64,000 nt of DNA from positions 124,001-188,000 of the forward strand of contig DASUCV010000022.1 of NCBI GenBank assembly GCA_036275915.1, in the 5' to 3' direction. Made by a program: the position numbers and the translations under genes. The notes under the pieces are model-generated. The model did not search any database and was not told the DNA's origin. It was given only the letters and a program-made list of their open reading frames with translations. The DNA comes from Candidatus Polarisedimenticolaceae bacterium (GTDB lineage Bacteria > Acidobacteriota > Polarisedimenticolia > Polarisedimenticolales > DASRJG01). Shown one piece after another: positions 1 through 9,415 of this stretch; the first letter of the stretch is position 1, and every line of letters begins with the position of its first letter.

Positions 1-1173
1 CCGGACGGCGGGCGATGGGTCCTTCCGGCAGATCGATTCGAGGAGGGAGGAGTCGTCGAGACGCGCGGCCGCGACGACGCGTACTTTCGCATCGGGATCG
101 CGGAGGGCGAGCGCCCGGACCAGCTCGGGATCGCCCGACACGTTTCCAAGGGCGACGGCACGCACCTCCGCCGACGTGTCGGAGGCCGCGATCCGGCGCA
201 GGACGGCCTGATCGGTCAGGCGGGCCGCCGCTTCGCGGCGCACCGACGGGTCGGCGTCCTTGGCGGCGATGCCGGCGAGCGCGCCTTGATCGTTCAGGCG
301 AGCGGCCGCGCGTGCCCGCACCGCGGCATCGGGATCCGACGATGCGAGGCGGGCGAGGATCGCCGGGTCGGAGAGGACGTCGGCGGCCGCCCAGCGCACC
401 TTGGCGTCGGGATCGTTCGCGAACGTGGCCGCATCGGAGAGTCTTCGCACCGCCGCCGCGCGCACGGCGCTCGTGTCCCCGCCCGCCGCGATCCCCGCGA
501 GCGCTGCCTGGTCGGCGACGTGCGCGATCGCGGCGACACGGATCCTTTCATCGGGATCGCGCAGGAGCGCGCTCGCGTCGTCGAGGCGCTCGATCGCCGC
601 GAGGCGGAGCTCCCGATCGGGGTCGCTCGCGGCGACCGACATCAGAAGAGCGCCGTCCTTGATCTTCGAGAGCGCCAGCGTCCGCACGTCGGGATCGTCG
701 ATCGCCCTCGCGACCTTGAGCAGCGCGTTCGGGTCGCGGATGAGCGGGATCGCGACCGCACGCATGTCGCCGCGCGGATCGTGGAGCGCCACGTCGATCA
801 GCCGCTCCTCGCCGCGGACCGCCGAGAGCGCGCGGAAGCGCACCGCGCGGGACGGGTCCCTGAGCGCGATCCGGGTCAGCAGGTCCTGGTCGTCGAGCTT
901 CCCGACCGCCTCCTCGCGGACGAACGCGTCCGGATCGTCGAGGGCCGCCTCGACGAGAACACGGCGGTCGGAGAGGCGTGCGATCGCGGCGCGCCTCACG
1001 ACCCAGTTCTCGTCGTGGGCCAGCGCTTCGAGGATCGCGGGATCCTGGAGGCGGCCGATCGCCTCGACCTGCGCGCTCTCGCTCGACCGGTCGTTCGCCG
1101 CACGGACGAGCGCCGGGTCGTCGCCCGAGGGCAGAAGGAGAACTCCGGCGAGGATCGCCTCGATCGTCAGCAC
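1..1173 (-). CDS. HEAT-repeat protein, C-terminus beyond window edge
   Basis: The reading frame stays open to the left edge, so the C-terminus is missing. The 391 visible codons are almost entirely tandem helical repeats of about 27-31 residues. They carry recurring cores such as DPDAAVRARAAARL and DPDAKVRWAAADVL, the DPD-x-x-VR-x-x-A pattern of HEAT/PBS-lyase-like repeats. The likely start is a GTG followed by a short hydrophobic stretch (ILAGVLLLP), perhaps a signal peptide. Such solenoids bind proteins; no enzymatic domain is visible. It lies 12 bases downstream of pirin on the same strand and may be co-transcribed. No clear Shine-Dalgarno precedes the GTG, so the start is uncertain. Confidence 0.8.
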   Translation of the reverse strand, partial: MLTIEAILAGVLLLPSGDDPALVRAANDRSSESAQVEAIGRLQDPAILEALAHDENWVVRRAAIARLSDRRVLVEAALDDPDAFVREEAVGKLDDQDLLTRIALRDPSRAVRFRALSAVRGEERLIDVALHDPRGDMRAVAIPLIRDPNALLKVARAIDDPDVRTLALSKIKDGALLMSVAASDPDRELRLAAIERLDDASALLRDPDERIRVAAIAHVADQAALAGIAAGGDTSAVRAAAVRRLSDAATFANDPDAKVRWAAADVLSDPAILARLASSDPDAAVRARAAARLNDQGALAGIAAKDADPSVRREAAARLTDQAVLRRIAASDTSAEVRAVALGNVSGDPELVRALALRDPDAKVRVVAAARLDDSSLLESICRKDPSPAVR

Positions 1174-1185
1174 GCGCGGCGGAAT

Positions 1186-2109
1186 CTACGACCGTTTCGG
1201 CGGTGCCGTGTGCTTCAAGAACGTCCCGTTCTGGAACTCGTCGAACGCCTGGCGCAACTCGTCCCTCGTGTTCATGACGATCGGGCCGTACCAGGCGACC
1301 GGCTCGCCGAGCGGCTTGCCCGACACGAGCAGGAACCGGATGCCCTTCTCGCCGGCCTGGACGGTGACCTCGTCCCCCGAGTCGAAGAGCACGAGCGAGC
1401 GGTTGTCGGCGTCGACCGGCGGCGTCGTATCGGCCCAGCCCACCGGCTCGGTCGGCACCGCGAGCGGCGACGAGGCGTTGCAGAAGCGCCCGGAACCGGC
1501 GAAGACGTAGGCGAACGCGTGGCGCGTGGTCGCGACCGGGAGGGTCTTCCGTTTCCCCGGCGGAACCGTGATGTCGAAGTAGTTGGGCTCCGCCGCGATC
1601 CCGTCGACCGGCCCTTTCGTCCCCCACAGCGTCCCGCAGATGATCCGCGCTTTCGTCCCGTCGTCGTCCGTGACATCGACGATGTCGGCCGACTTCACCT
1701 CCTGGTAGCGCGGCGAGGTCATCTTGAGCTGCGACGGGAGGTTCGCCCAGAGTTGGAACCCGTGCATGCGTCCGTGCTCGTCCCCTCGCGGCATCTCCTG
1801 GTGGATGATCCCGCTGCCTGCGGTCATCCACTGCACGTCGCCCGAGGCGATCGCCCCGCTGTTGCCGAGGCTGTCGGCGTGATCGACCTCTCCCGCGAGG
1901 ACGTAGGTGATCGTCTCGATCCCACGGTGCGGATGCCAGGGAAATCCGGCCATGTAGGCGCTCGGGTCGTCGTTGCGGAAGTCGTCGAGGAGAAGGAACG
2001 GGTCGTAGTCCGACGTCGTCCCGAAGCCGAAGGCCCGGTTGAGGTGGACGCCGGCACCCTCCATCGTCGGTTTCGACTTCACGATGCGCCTGACCGGCCG
2101 GATGGACAT
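1186..2109 (-). CDS. Pirin family protein
   Basis: 307 residues, the normal size for bacterial pirins, with two cupin halves. The N-terminal cupin has all four expected metal ligands: H59 and H61 in HPHRGIETITY, and H103 and E105 in IIHQEMP. Many bacterial pirins act as quercetinase-like dioxygenases or redox-sensitive regulators; which applies here cannot be read from sequence. The ATG (MSIRPVRRIV) was chosen because it begins the conserved family N-terminus; the frame is open further upstream but that stretch is not pirin-like. Downstream, 12 bases separate it from the HEAT-repeat gene. Confidence 0.93.
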   Translation of the reverse strand: MSIRPVRRIVKSKPTMEGAGVHLNRAFGFGTTSDYDPFLLLDDFRNDDPSAYMAGFPWHPHRGIETITYVLAGEVDHADSLGNSGAIASGDVQWMTAGSGIIHQEMPRGDEHGRMHGFQLWANLPSQLKMTSPRYQEVKSADIVDVTDDDGTKARIICGTLWGTKGPVDGIAAEPNYFDITVPPGKRKTLPVATTRHAFAYVFAGSGRFCNASSPLAVPTEPVGWADTTPPVDADNRSLVLFDSGDEVTVQAGEKGIRFLLVSGKPLGEPVAWYGPIVMNTRDELRQAFDEFQNGTFLKHTAPPKRS

Positions 2110-2160
2110 CGTCGCCTCCCGCGGGGGCCATGAGCTTATTCCGTGCGAGGATCCTGCGCC

Positions 2161-3789
2161 ATGACGTCCCGCGCGCGCGTCGCCCTCGCGGCCCTCCTCT
2201 GCGCCTATGCGGCGTGGGGCTCGCGACTCTGGCGGGAGGCGGATGACGCCTGGGAGCGGCGGGACTCGGACTACGCCTCGCTCCGCACCCTCCTCGCGTT
2301 CGACCGGGTTCCGATTCTCGACATCGAGCGGAGCCTCGACGCCGCGCTGCCGGAGGAGACGCCGGTCGCGCTCGCTCCCTCCCTCGAGAAGAACGGTGCC
2401 CTGGTCCAGCGCCTGACGGAAGGGCTCTATCCCCGGCGCATCGATCGAACGGCGGCCGACGTGCTGGCGCTCGGGCCGAACGGCGAGGTCGTGAGCCCGC
2501 GCCCGAAGGGCAAGCCGCTGCCGGTGCGTGATGCCTATTCGTTCGCGCTCGGCCTCCCGGGGCTTCTCGTCGCGGCGGGGGCGGTCTTCGGCTTCGGGCT
2601 CCTCTTGACGTCGCTCGTCCCGGCGCTCATGCGCCCGGAACGCCCGGCGCTCGCGTGGCCGGTCGCCTGGCTCGCGGGATGCGCCGCCGTCGGCGCGCTC
2701 GTCCACGTCGCGACCTGGACCCAGATCGGCGTCCCATGGTGGGCCTGGCGATTCGCAGGATGGGCCGCTTTGACGATCGTCGCGCTCCGGCGCCGGTTGC
2801 CCGCGGCCTCGCGGCCGAGCCCCGAGGCGCTGGTGCCGGCGGCGCTCGTCGCGCTGCTGCTCGTCCAGATGGCGGTGTTGCCGGTCACCGGTTGGGACGG
2901 GCGATCGATCTGGCTCTTCCACGCGAAGCAGATCTTCTTCCACGGCAAGCTGGCGCTCGCCGACCTGCGCCTCGGCGACTCCGAGTGGTCGCACCCGGTC
3001 TACCCCGCCCTCGTCCCCGCGGTCATGGCGCTCTTCGCCGGGGCGAGCCGCGTCTTCGACGAGCGCGACGCCGCGCTCGCGGTCGCTTTGATCTGGAGCG
3101 GCGCCCTCGCCGCGCTCTGGGTCCTGGCGCGGGGCGCGATGGGCCGCTGGACCGGCGCGCTCGTCACGCTGACCGCGTTCTTCGCCCTGGCGGGACTGAC
3201 GACCGATCTCTACATGGACGGGATCGTCGCGGTCCTCCTCGCGGTGACGATCCTCGCTTTCGCCGACGACGCACTCGTGCCCGTCGGCATCCTCGCCGCG
3301 GCGGCCGTCTCCCTCGTCAAGGTCGAAGGCGCCGCGGCGGCCGTCGTTCTCGCGATGACGGTGAGAAGACCGAAACCGATCCTCTTCGTTCCGGCGCTCT
3401 TGCCTCTCCTCCACGCCGTGTGGCTCCGGATGAACGGCGTCACGGAGTTCCAGGCGAGGATCGACCCCTCCGCGATCCCGTCGAAGCTCCCGGTGGTCGC
3501 GGCCGGCATCGCTTCCGTCCTCGCGCGAGGAGCGCAGGGTCAACAGCACGAGACGCAGCTCCTCCTCCGCATCGGCCTCGTCGGGCTCGCCGCCGGCGCT
3601 GCGCTCGCGGCCATGAGGATCGGTTCGTCGCTGAGGGTGCGGGTGGCGCTCGCAGGGGCCGCGCTCGTCGCGATGGCGATCGTTCTCGGCGCCGCGATGC
3701 CCCAGGACGCGCCGTGGGTCGTCACGTGGACGCTCGACCGCCTCTTGCTGCATCCTGCCCTCGCCTTCGCGATGCTGCCGTTCGTATGA
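2161..3789 (+). CDS. Polytopic membrane protein, GT-C glycosyltransferase-like
   Basis: 542 residues with an N-terminal membrane anchor (ARVALAALLCAYAAWG) and about ten further hydrophobic segments. The soluble segment after the first helices is followed by a loop with VTGWDGRSIWLFHAKQIF and DSEWSHPVYP. Acidic and aromatic loops of this kind mark GT-C enzymes that use polyprenyl-linked sugars (GT39/ArnT-like). It overlaps the next gene, a TMTC-like GT-C/TPR protein, by ATGA, so the two are translated together and probably act on the same glycan or protein substrate. The start has GAGG about 10 bases upstream; an in-frame codon at 2143 is less likely. Donor and acceptor are unknown. Confidence 0.7.
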   Translation: MTSRARVALAALLCAYAAWGSRLWREADDAWERRDSDYASLRTLLAFDRVPILDIERSLDAALPEETPVALAPSLEKNGALVQRLTEGLYPRRIDRTAADVLALGPNGEVVSPRPKGKPLPVRDAYSFALGLPGLLVAAGAVFGFGLLLTSLVPALMRPERPALAWPVAWLAGCAAVGALVHVATWTQIGVPWWAWRFAGWAALTIVALRRRLPAASRPSPEALVPAALVALLLVQMAVLPVTGWDGRSIWLFHAKQIFFHGKLALADLRLGDSEWSHPVYPALVPAVMALFAGASRVFDERDAALAVALIWSGALAALWVLARGAMGRWTGALVTLTAFFALAGLTTDLYMDGIVAVLLAVTILAFADDALVPVGILAAAAVSLVKVEGAAAAVVLAMTVRRPKPILFVPALLPLLHAVWLRMNGVTEFQARIDPSAIPSKLPVVAAGIASVLARGAQGQQHETQLLLRIGLVGLAAGAALAAMRIGSSLRVRVALAGAALVAMAIVLGAAMPQDAPWVVTWTLDRLLLHPALAFAMLPFV

Positions 3790-5459
3790 CGAAGAAGACG
3801 CAGTCCAACGTGGCGCTCCTGACGGCGCTCCTCGTCGTCGCGACGCTCGCGGTTTACGCGCAGACCGCCGGGGCGTCGTTCATCACCGCGGACGACGGCG
3901 TCTACGTCACGGCGAACCCGACCGTGCAGGCGGGACTGACCGGCCCGGGGCTGAAGTGGGCGTTCGGCTTCCGCGACGCCAACTGGATCCCGCTCACCTG
4001 GCTCTCGCTCATGCTCGACGCGACCCTCGGTGGGACCGGCCCGCGCCTCTTCCACCTGACGAACGTCCTGCTCCACCTGGCGAGTACACTGCTCCTCTTC
4101 CTGGCCCTCACGAGGATGACCGGACGCACCGGGCGCTCGTGGTGCGTGGCGCTGCTCTTCGCGGTGCACCCGCTCCACGTCGAGTCGGTCGCCTGGGTCG
4201 CCGAACGCAAGGACACGCTCTCCGGGCTCTTCTTCATGCTCGGCCTCGTCGCGTGGTCGGCGTACGTGCGGCGGCCGCGCGCCGGCCGCTACGCGCTCGC
4301 CGCGCTCGCCCTGGCCCTCGGCCTGATGGCGAAGCCGATGCTCGTCACTTTTCCGCTCGTGCTCCTCCTCCTCGACCTCTGGCCGCTGGCCCGTCCGCTC
4401 GCTCCGAAGCGGCTGCTCCTCGAAAAGCTCCCGCTCTTCGGGCTCGCGGCGATCTCGGGCGCCCTCACCGTCGCCGCGCAGAGCGGCGGGGGCACGGTGT
4501 CGGGGCTCGAAGCGATCCCGCTCTCCGAGCGCGCCGGAAACGCCGTCGTTTCCTATGCGGCCTATCTCGTGAAGGCCGTCGTTCCCACCGGCCTCGCCTT
4601 CTTCTACCCGCACCCGGGCGGCCGACTGCCGGCCTGGGAGGTCCTCGGGAGCGCCGCGCTCCTCGCCGCGATCACGATCGTCGCCTTCCGGTCGATCCGC
4701 ACGCGGCCGTATCTCGCGATCGGCTGGGCCTGGTACGCGATCATGCTCGTCCCGGTCATCGGCATCGTGCAGGTCGGCATCCAGGCGCGCGCCGACCGGT
4801 ACACCTACCTGCCGCTGATCGGAATCTTTCTTGCCGCGACGTGGGCGTTCGCGGAGCTGGCGGAGGGCCGGCTCGGCTTGCAACGCGCCGCTGCGGCCGC
4901 CGCCGGCCTCGCCCTGACGGCGGCAGCCTACGTCGAAGCCGGATACTGGCACGACAGCGTGACGCTTTATCGGCGGGCGCTCGCGGTGACGCAGGACAAC
5001 GTGGTGGCGCACAACGATCTCGGCCTCGCCCTCCTCCAGCAGAACGACCTCGAGGGAGCGATCCGCGAGAGCCGCGAGGCGATCCGCCTCGACCCCGGGC
5101 ACCCCGAGCCCGCGAACACCCTCGCGACCGCGCTCACGCGCCTCGGCCGGCCGCAGGAAGCGATCGCCGCCTACCGTACCGCCCTCGCGCACCGCCCGAG
5201 CGACGCGGTGCTCCACGGGAACCTCGGGACCGTGCTCGCCGAGACCGGCGATCTCGACGGCGCGCGCACGGAGTTTCAGACGGCGCTCCGCATCGCCCCC
5301 GACTCCTCCGACGCCCACTACAATGTCGGCATCCTGCTCGCCCGTGAAGGACGCTACGACGAAGCGATCGCCGAGCTCGTCATCGCTCAGCGCCTGAGCC
5401 CGTTCGATCCGGAGATCCGCCAGAGCCTGGACGCCGCCCGCGCCGCGTCGAGGAAGTGA
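3786..5459 (+). CDS. TMTC-like membrane O-glycosyltransferase with C-terminal TPRs
   Basis: 557 residues. The N-terminal part has about ten membrane spans and the DD pair (D36, D37 in ITADDGVY) in the first extracytoplasmic loop, which fits the catalytic acidic pair of GT-C mannosyltransferases. HPLHVESVAWVAERKD is a hallmark of the TMTC/YjbJ-like bacterial family. Residues from about 400 on form four or so tetratricopeptide repeats (for example GHPEPANTLATALTRLGR). The likely role is transfer of a lipid-linked sugar to a protein at the outer face of the inner membrane. The start ATG overlaps the stop of the preceding GT-C-like gene. Confidence 0.82.
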   Translation: MTKKTQSNVALLTALLVVATLAVYAQTAGASFITADDGVYVTANPTVQAGLTGPGLKWAFGFRDANWIPLTWLSLMLDATLGGTGPRLFHLTNVLLHLASTLLLFLALTRMTGRTGRSWCVALLFAVHPLHVESVAWVAERKDTLSGLFFMLGLVAWSAYVRRPRAGRYALAALALALGLMAKPMLVTFPLVLLLLDLWPLARPLAPKRLLLEKLPLFGLAAISGALTVAAQSGGGTVSGLEAIPLSERAGNAVVSYAAYLVKAVVPTGLAFFYPHPGGRLPAWEVLGSAALLAAITIVAFRSIRTRPYLAIGWAWYAIMLVPVIGIVQVGIQARADRYTYLPLIGIFLAATWAFAELAEGRLGLQRAAAAAAGLALTAAAYVEAGYWHDSVTLYRRALAVTQDNVVAHNDLGLALLQQNDLEGAIRESREAIRLDPGHPEPANTLATALTRLGRPQEAIAAYRTALAHRPSDAVLHGNLGTVLAETGDLDGARTEFQTALRIAPDSSDAHYNVGILLAREGRYDEAIAELVIAQRLSPFDPEIRQSLDAARAASRK

Positions 5460-5467
5460 GGAACACG

Positions 5468-5809
5468 ATGCCCGTCGCGCTTCAGACCACGCTCCTGCTC
5501 ATCGTCTCGAACGTCTTCATGACCTTCGCGTGGTACGCGCACCTGAAGTCGCTCAGCTCGAGGCCCTGGTACGTCGCCGCGCTCGTGAGCTGGGGCGTCG
5601 CGCTCTTCGAGTATCTCTTCCAGGTCCCGGCGAACCGGATCGGCCACGCGACGATGACGGTGCCGCAGCTCAAGATCCTTCAAGAGGTCATCACGCTCTC
5701 GGTCTTCGTGCCGTTCTCGCTCGTCTACCTGCGGGAGCCGATCAAGCTGGACTATCTGTGGGCGGGGCTTTGTCTCTGCGGCGCCGCCTACTTCATGTTT
5801 CGCGGCTGA
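5468..5809 (+). CDS. DUF486 (DMT family) small membrane protein
   Basis: 113 residues with four predicted membrane helices. FMTFAWYAHLK near the N-terminus and VPANRIGH in the middle are typical of DUF486, a half-size relative of drug/metabolite transporters that is believed to dimerise; substrate unknown. The ATG at 5468 has GAGGA five bases upstream; an in-frame GTG at 5456 overlapping the previous stop is possible. The gene follows the TPR glycosyltransferase closely. Its 3' end overlaps the 3' end of the convergent ferredoxin reductase by 22 bases. Confidence 0.88.
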   Translation: MPVALQTTLLLIVSNVFMTFAWYAHLKSLSSRPWYVAALVSWGVALFEYLFQVPANRIGHATMTVPQLKILQEVITLSVFVPFSLVYLREPIKLDYLWAGLCLCGAAYFMFRG

Positions 5810-6672
5810 TATTCGGCGCGGAGCGACGCGATCGTCGCCGTGTCCGCCGGGTCGAAGACGGGCTCGAGATCGTATTGCTCGAAGAAGAGGCTGGCGGCGA
5901 GGCCCTCGGGTAGGCCGAGCATCCGGCGCAGCTTGCGATCCTCCGGGACGAAGCCGCGGCGGAGGAGCGAGCGCACGCTGCCGGCGATCGTCCCGCGGAA
6001 GCCGCAGACGTACGCGACCGCGGTGTCGGGCGCGAGCGGACCGAGGCCGAGGTCGCCGTCGAGGAGCGTTTCCACGCGGCCGTTGCGGCCGGTCCACTCG
6101 GGATGCGCGTGCGGACGGCTCACCGTCGGGACGTAGCGCAGGCCGTGCTCCCGCGCGGCGCTTTCCAGCTCGTCACGGTACGCCAGCTCCTCGGGATGGC
6201 TGACGCCGTGGAGCACCGTCGTCCGCGCGAGCGCGGCCGCGTCGCCTTCGCGCACCGCGGCACGCACCATGCTGAGGAACGGCGCGAGCCCCGTGCCGGC
6301 GGCGATCAGGATCCGCCGGCGCACATCGCCGGCCGGAAGCGTGCGCGCGAGCGTGAAGCGGCCGACGATCTTCTCGCCCGCGTGCAGGCGCTCGCCCACG
6401 GGGAGCTCGAAGAGCCGGTGCGTGAGCGGGGTCTCCGTCTCGGGGTTCCGCGCGTAGCGGATGTAGAACTCGAGCCAGCGACGCTCGTCCGGCGACGACG
6501 CGATCGAGTAGGCGCGCTGGAGGTCGCCGATCCCGAGCGTCACGTATTGACCCGGCACGAACCAGCGTCCGTCCGGCGGCGCGGCATCGGGCGCGATGCG
6601 GAAGATCGCGAGCGCTGGTGCGACGTCGATCCGCTCCACGAGGCGCGCGTTCTCGGCCAGCTCCTGGGACAT
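5788..6672 (-). CDS. Ferredoxin-NADP reductase (FAD/NAD-binding oxidoreductase)
   Basis: 294 residues. The FAD-binding barrel has the RAYSIASS flavin motif (RxYS) after GQYVTLG. The NADP-binding half has GTGLAPFLSMVR and VCGF. The order and the C-terminal extension after FFEQYD fit bacterial Fpr-type ferredoxin/flavodoxin-NADP+ reductases, which move electrons between NADPH and ferredoxin in the cytosol. I chose the ATG that begins MSQELAENARLV; the longer open frame upstream is not family-like. The 3' end overlaps the DUF486 gene. No ferredoxin gene is nearby. The 219 bases upstream hold no gene. Confidence 0.9.
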   Translation of the reverse strand: MSQELAENARLVERIDVAPALAIFRIAPDAAPPDGRWFVPGQYVTLGIGDLQRAYSIASSPDERRWLEFYIRYARNPETETPLTHRLFELPVGERLHAGEKIVGRFTLARTLPAGDVRRRILIAAGTGLAPFLSMVRAAVREGDAAALARTTVLHGVSHPEELAYRDELESAAREHGLRYVPTVSRPHAHPEWTGRNGRVETLLDGDLGLGPLAPDTAVAYVCGFRGTIAGSVRSLLRRGFVPEDRKLRRMLGLPEGLAASLFFEQYDLEPVFDPADTATIASLRAEYQPRNMK

Positions 6673-6891
6673 CCTGCCGCAAGGGTACGTCAAGAAGCGC
6701 TCGCTACCGGTAGAACACGGCGATGCGGGAATTCTGGACTGCCGACAGAGACTTCCATCGGTTCCCGGGAATCGCCGTGAGAAATCCGTTCCTCGAGCGC
6801 GACGCGCACGAGACACGCGCCCGCTACTCGATCAGGGGGAGGGAGCGGCGTTCGCGCGCTCCACGACTCCGGTCGTGAAGCCTTTCGTGCC

Positions 6892-9330
6892 TCAGGGATT
6901 GCAGCCGCCGGAACCCGCCACGCGCTCCCGGTTGCCGCTGCCGAGCCCGTAGGACCCGGCAACGGGGGGATTGCCCACGGTGCCGCGGTACACGTAGAAG
7001 AACGCCTGCCCTGGAGCGGGGTCGACGCCGTCCTCGTACCCCGCCGTATCGGTGTCCCCCGAGTCGTTCTCGAGACACGTGACCGTTCCGAGATCGACGG
7101 TCGTGCCATTGAAGCCGAGATTCGCCACGTTGCCACGGATCACGTCGTACTTGATCGATTGGGGGTCGGGATCCCACGACAGGAGCGTCGGCGACGCCTT
7201 CCTCACGGTGAACTTCGGCTTCGCGGATTGGTCGGCGACGTAGAGCGACGCGCTGTGAGGGCTCAGCCCGATAAGGTCCCAACCGGTGATCGCGGTCTTC
7301 GTCCCGGTGCTGTCGAAACCGAAGGACTCGACGCCAGAATCACCGAAATCGACCCAGTCCGCCGTCGGCGCGAGAGCACTTCCGGGCCCTTGCACGCGCT
7401 CGATCGCGCCGCCGCTGACGGCGACGCGGATCAAGCCCGAGCAGGTCACGGTGTAGACCCACGCGCCGTTCCGCGTGATCCGCGGCATCGATGCATCGCA
7501 CGCCTCATGCGTCAACTGCCGTGTCGTCGCGGTGTTCGTGTCGCGCAGGAAGACTTGAAAGACGTGCCCGGGATTCTCCCCCACGATGTCGGCGTTCGAC
7601 TCCCACACGATCTTGGAGCCGTCGCCGTTGACATCGGGCCAGAGCGCGTCGTAGCTGGAGTCGCTCGTGAGCCGCTGCCGGCTCGTGCCGTCGAGCGTGA
7701 TCCGGACGATCTGGCTGCGGAGGGAAGGATTGAGCCCGTCGTCGTTGCTGGAGCTCTGGTAGACGATCCACGTCGGCGACGTCGTCGCGCTGAGCCTCGC
7801 CCTGTGGTAGATCCCGGAATGTTCGGCCGTGACCGCGGCCAGACCCGTGGCGTCCGGCTTGATCTTCAGGAGCTCCTCAGTGCTGCTGCTCTCGAAGACG
7901 ATCCACTGTCCGTCGAACCGGAATTGCGGGTCGAACGACCGAGTCCCGCTCGTGCAGTCGAACGTGAGCTGGACGGGCGAGCCGCTGGGGTTCATGCGGT
8001 AGAGCGACGGCGTGTGGCACGTGTTGGTGCCCACGAGATCGTCCTGGGTCACGAAGGCCAGCGAACCGGCGTCCGACACCGAGTAGCTGTCGTACCACGA
8101 GGACAACGCGGTCACCTGCGTCAATCCGGTGCCGTTCGCCTGAATCGTGAAGATTTGAAGGGCGTTTTGCGGATTGGCGCCCGTCAAATTGCCGGAGCAC
8201 CCGAAGAACATCCGCGTCGCGTTCGCGAGCATCGTGACCTGGTCGGCGCCGCCGTAGACGGACAGGCTCGTCAGATCCCGCTCGTCCCCGCCTGCGCCGT
8301 TGAACGTGACGAGATTCCCCTTGCCCCCGCCTTGAACGTCGAACGAGATCGTCACGAGACGGCTCCCATCGCCGGACAGCGCCGTCATGAGGAAGTATTT
8401 CGACGCGTTGGGGGTGAGGACCTGCGTATCGCTCGTTCCGTCGGTATTGATCTTGTGGATGTCGGTGTAGCCATAGAAGACCGTCGAGCCGTCGTCGGTC
8501 ATGCCGTCGAGCTGGGCCGCCGGTAAGGTCACCACGCCGGTGCCATCCCAGTTCATGACGCTCGCGTTCATCGCGAGCTTCGCTCCGTTCCCCGAAAGAG
8601 AGATGAAGGACACCCCTGCCAGCCGCTGTTGCCGGTTCGATCCGTCGGCTTCGATCGTGATCGCCCACGGTACCCCGCTCACGGGCTCGACGAACGCGAT
8701 CCTCTGGCCGTCGTCGCTGATCGCCATCATGGGATCGGGAACGACTTGCCCCGCGTTCCTGTACGCCCTCCCGAGCTGCACGAGCCCGGTCCCGTCGCGG
8801 TTCACGACGAAGATCATTTCGACGCGCTGCGGATTCGTCCCCAGAGGATCGGTATCGGCCGAGAAGAGGATGCGGTTTCCGGACCCTGAGATCCTCGCGC
8901 TGGTCACACCCTTGCCCACGAACGAGGCGTCGCTCGTGACCTGAGAAAGGCCGGTCCCGTCGGGGTGCATGACGAAGAGCTCGGCGCTCCTGTCGTTGTT
9001 GACGCCGGTGAGGTTGCCCTGCGAGACGAAGGCGATCCACTGACCGTCGTCGGTGACCGACACCGTTCGCACCCCGGCTGCGAAGCTCGTGACCTGCGTC
9101 CCGGCACCCGTAACGGGGTCGAAGCGGAAGATCTGCGGCAGGTACGCCGGGTTCGTTCCAAGCTGATTGGACGTGGTGACCACGTACACGGCGCTGCCCT
9201 TTCCGTCGACCGCCGAGTGGAAGAGCCACTCATCGGGGAGATCCTTGAGCTGCGAGAGGACTTGTGCGCGTGCGCACGTCCCGACGAACATCGCGAGCAT
9301 CACGCCGCGGAGAATGCAGCGGGGTTTCAC
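6892..9330 (-). CDS. Secreted TolB/WD40-like beta-propeller protein with shared C-terminal module
   Basis: 812 residues, beginning with a signal peptide (MLAMFVGTCARAQ ends it). Residues of about 30-690 are a long series of TolB-like blades with repeating cores such as SDDGQRIAFV, NRDGTGLVQL and DGTSRQRLTSD. Phrases like NLTGVN, DPLGTNP and DLVGTN recur at blade ends. The last 110 residues form a fibronectin-III-like module (KYDVIRGNVANL ... FFYVYRGT ... SYGLGSGNRERV ... CNP). Versions of it end four other secreted proteins in this window. No catalytic residues are recognisable; it is probably an exported or surface protein. It is monocistronic as far as can be seen. Confidence 0.82.
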   Translation of the reverse strand: MKPRCILRGVMLAMFVGTCARAQVLSQLKDLPDEWLFHSAVDGKGSAVYVVTTSNQLGTNPAYLPQIFRFDPVTGAGTQVTSFAAGVRTVSVTDDGQWIAFVSQGNLTGVNNDRSAELFVMHPDGTGLSQVTSDASFVGKGVTSARISGSGNRILFSADTDPLGTNPQRVEMIFVVNRDGTGLVQLGRAYRNAGQVVPDPMMAISDDGQRIAFVEPVSGVPWAITIEADGSNRQQRLAGVSFISLSGNGAKLAMNASVMNWDGTGVVTLPAAQLDGMTDDGSTVFYGYTDIHKINTDGTSDTQVLTPNASKYFLMTALSGDGSRLVTISFDVQGGGKGNLVTFNGAGGDERDLTSLSVYGGADQVTMLANATRMFFGCSGNLTGANPQNALQIFTIQANGTGLTQVTALSSWYDSYSVSDAGSLAFVTQDDLVGTNTCHTPSLYRMNPSGSPVQLTFDCTSGTRSFDPQFRFDGQWIVFESSSTEELLKIKPDATGLAAVTAEHSGIYHRARLSATTSPTWIVYQSSSNDDGLNPSLRSQIVRITLDGTSRQRLTSDSSYDALWPDVNGDGSKIVWESNADIVGENPGHVFQVFLRDTNTATTRQLTHEACDASMPRITRNGAWVYTVTCSGLIRVAVSGGAIERVQGPGSALAPTADWVDFGDSGVESFGFDSTGTKTAITGWDLIGLSPHSASLYVADQSAKPKFTVRKASPTLLSWDPDPQSIKYDVIRGNVANLGFNGTTVDLGTVTCLENDSGDTDTAGYEDGVDPAPGQAFFYVYRGTVGNPPVAGSYGLGSGNRERVAGSGGCNP

Positions 9331-9415
9331 GGCACTGGCCCCCCCAAAATCCGGCCCGGTTTGACCGAAGCGTACGCTCGGATACTGCGAACGACAATCC
9401 CGAACTCGCGCGATT

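Noticed and set aside
286-2133. Long open frame on the plus strand opposite the HEAT-repeat and pirin genes
   Set aside because: The product is Arg/Asp/Glu-rich with no domain; it is the antisense shadow of two genes with clear family motifs, as expected at this GC content.
5788-5809. Overlapping convergent ends of the DUF486 and ferredoxin reductase genes as a sign of truncation
   Set aside because: Both proteins have family-typical lengths and C-termini; short convergent overlaps are normal in compact genomes.
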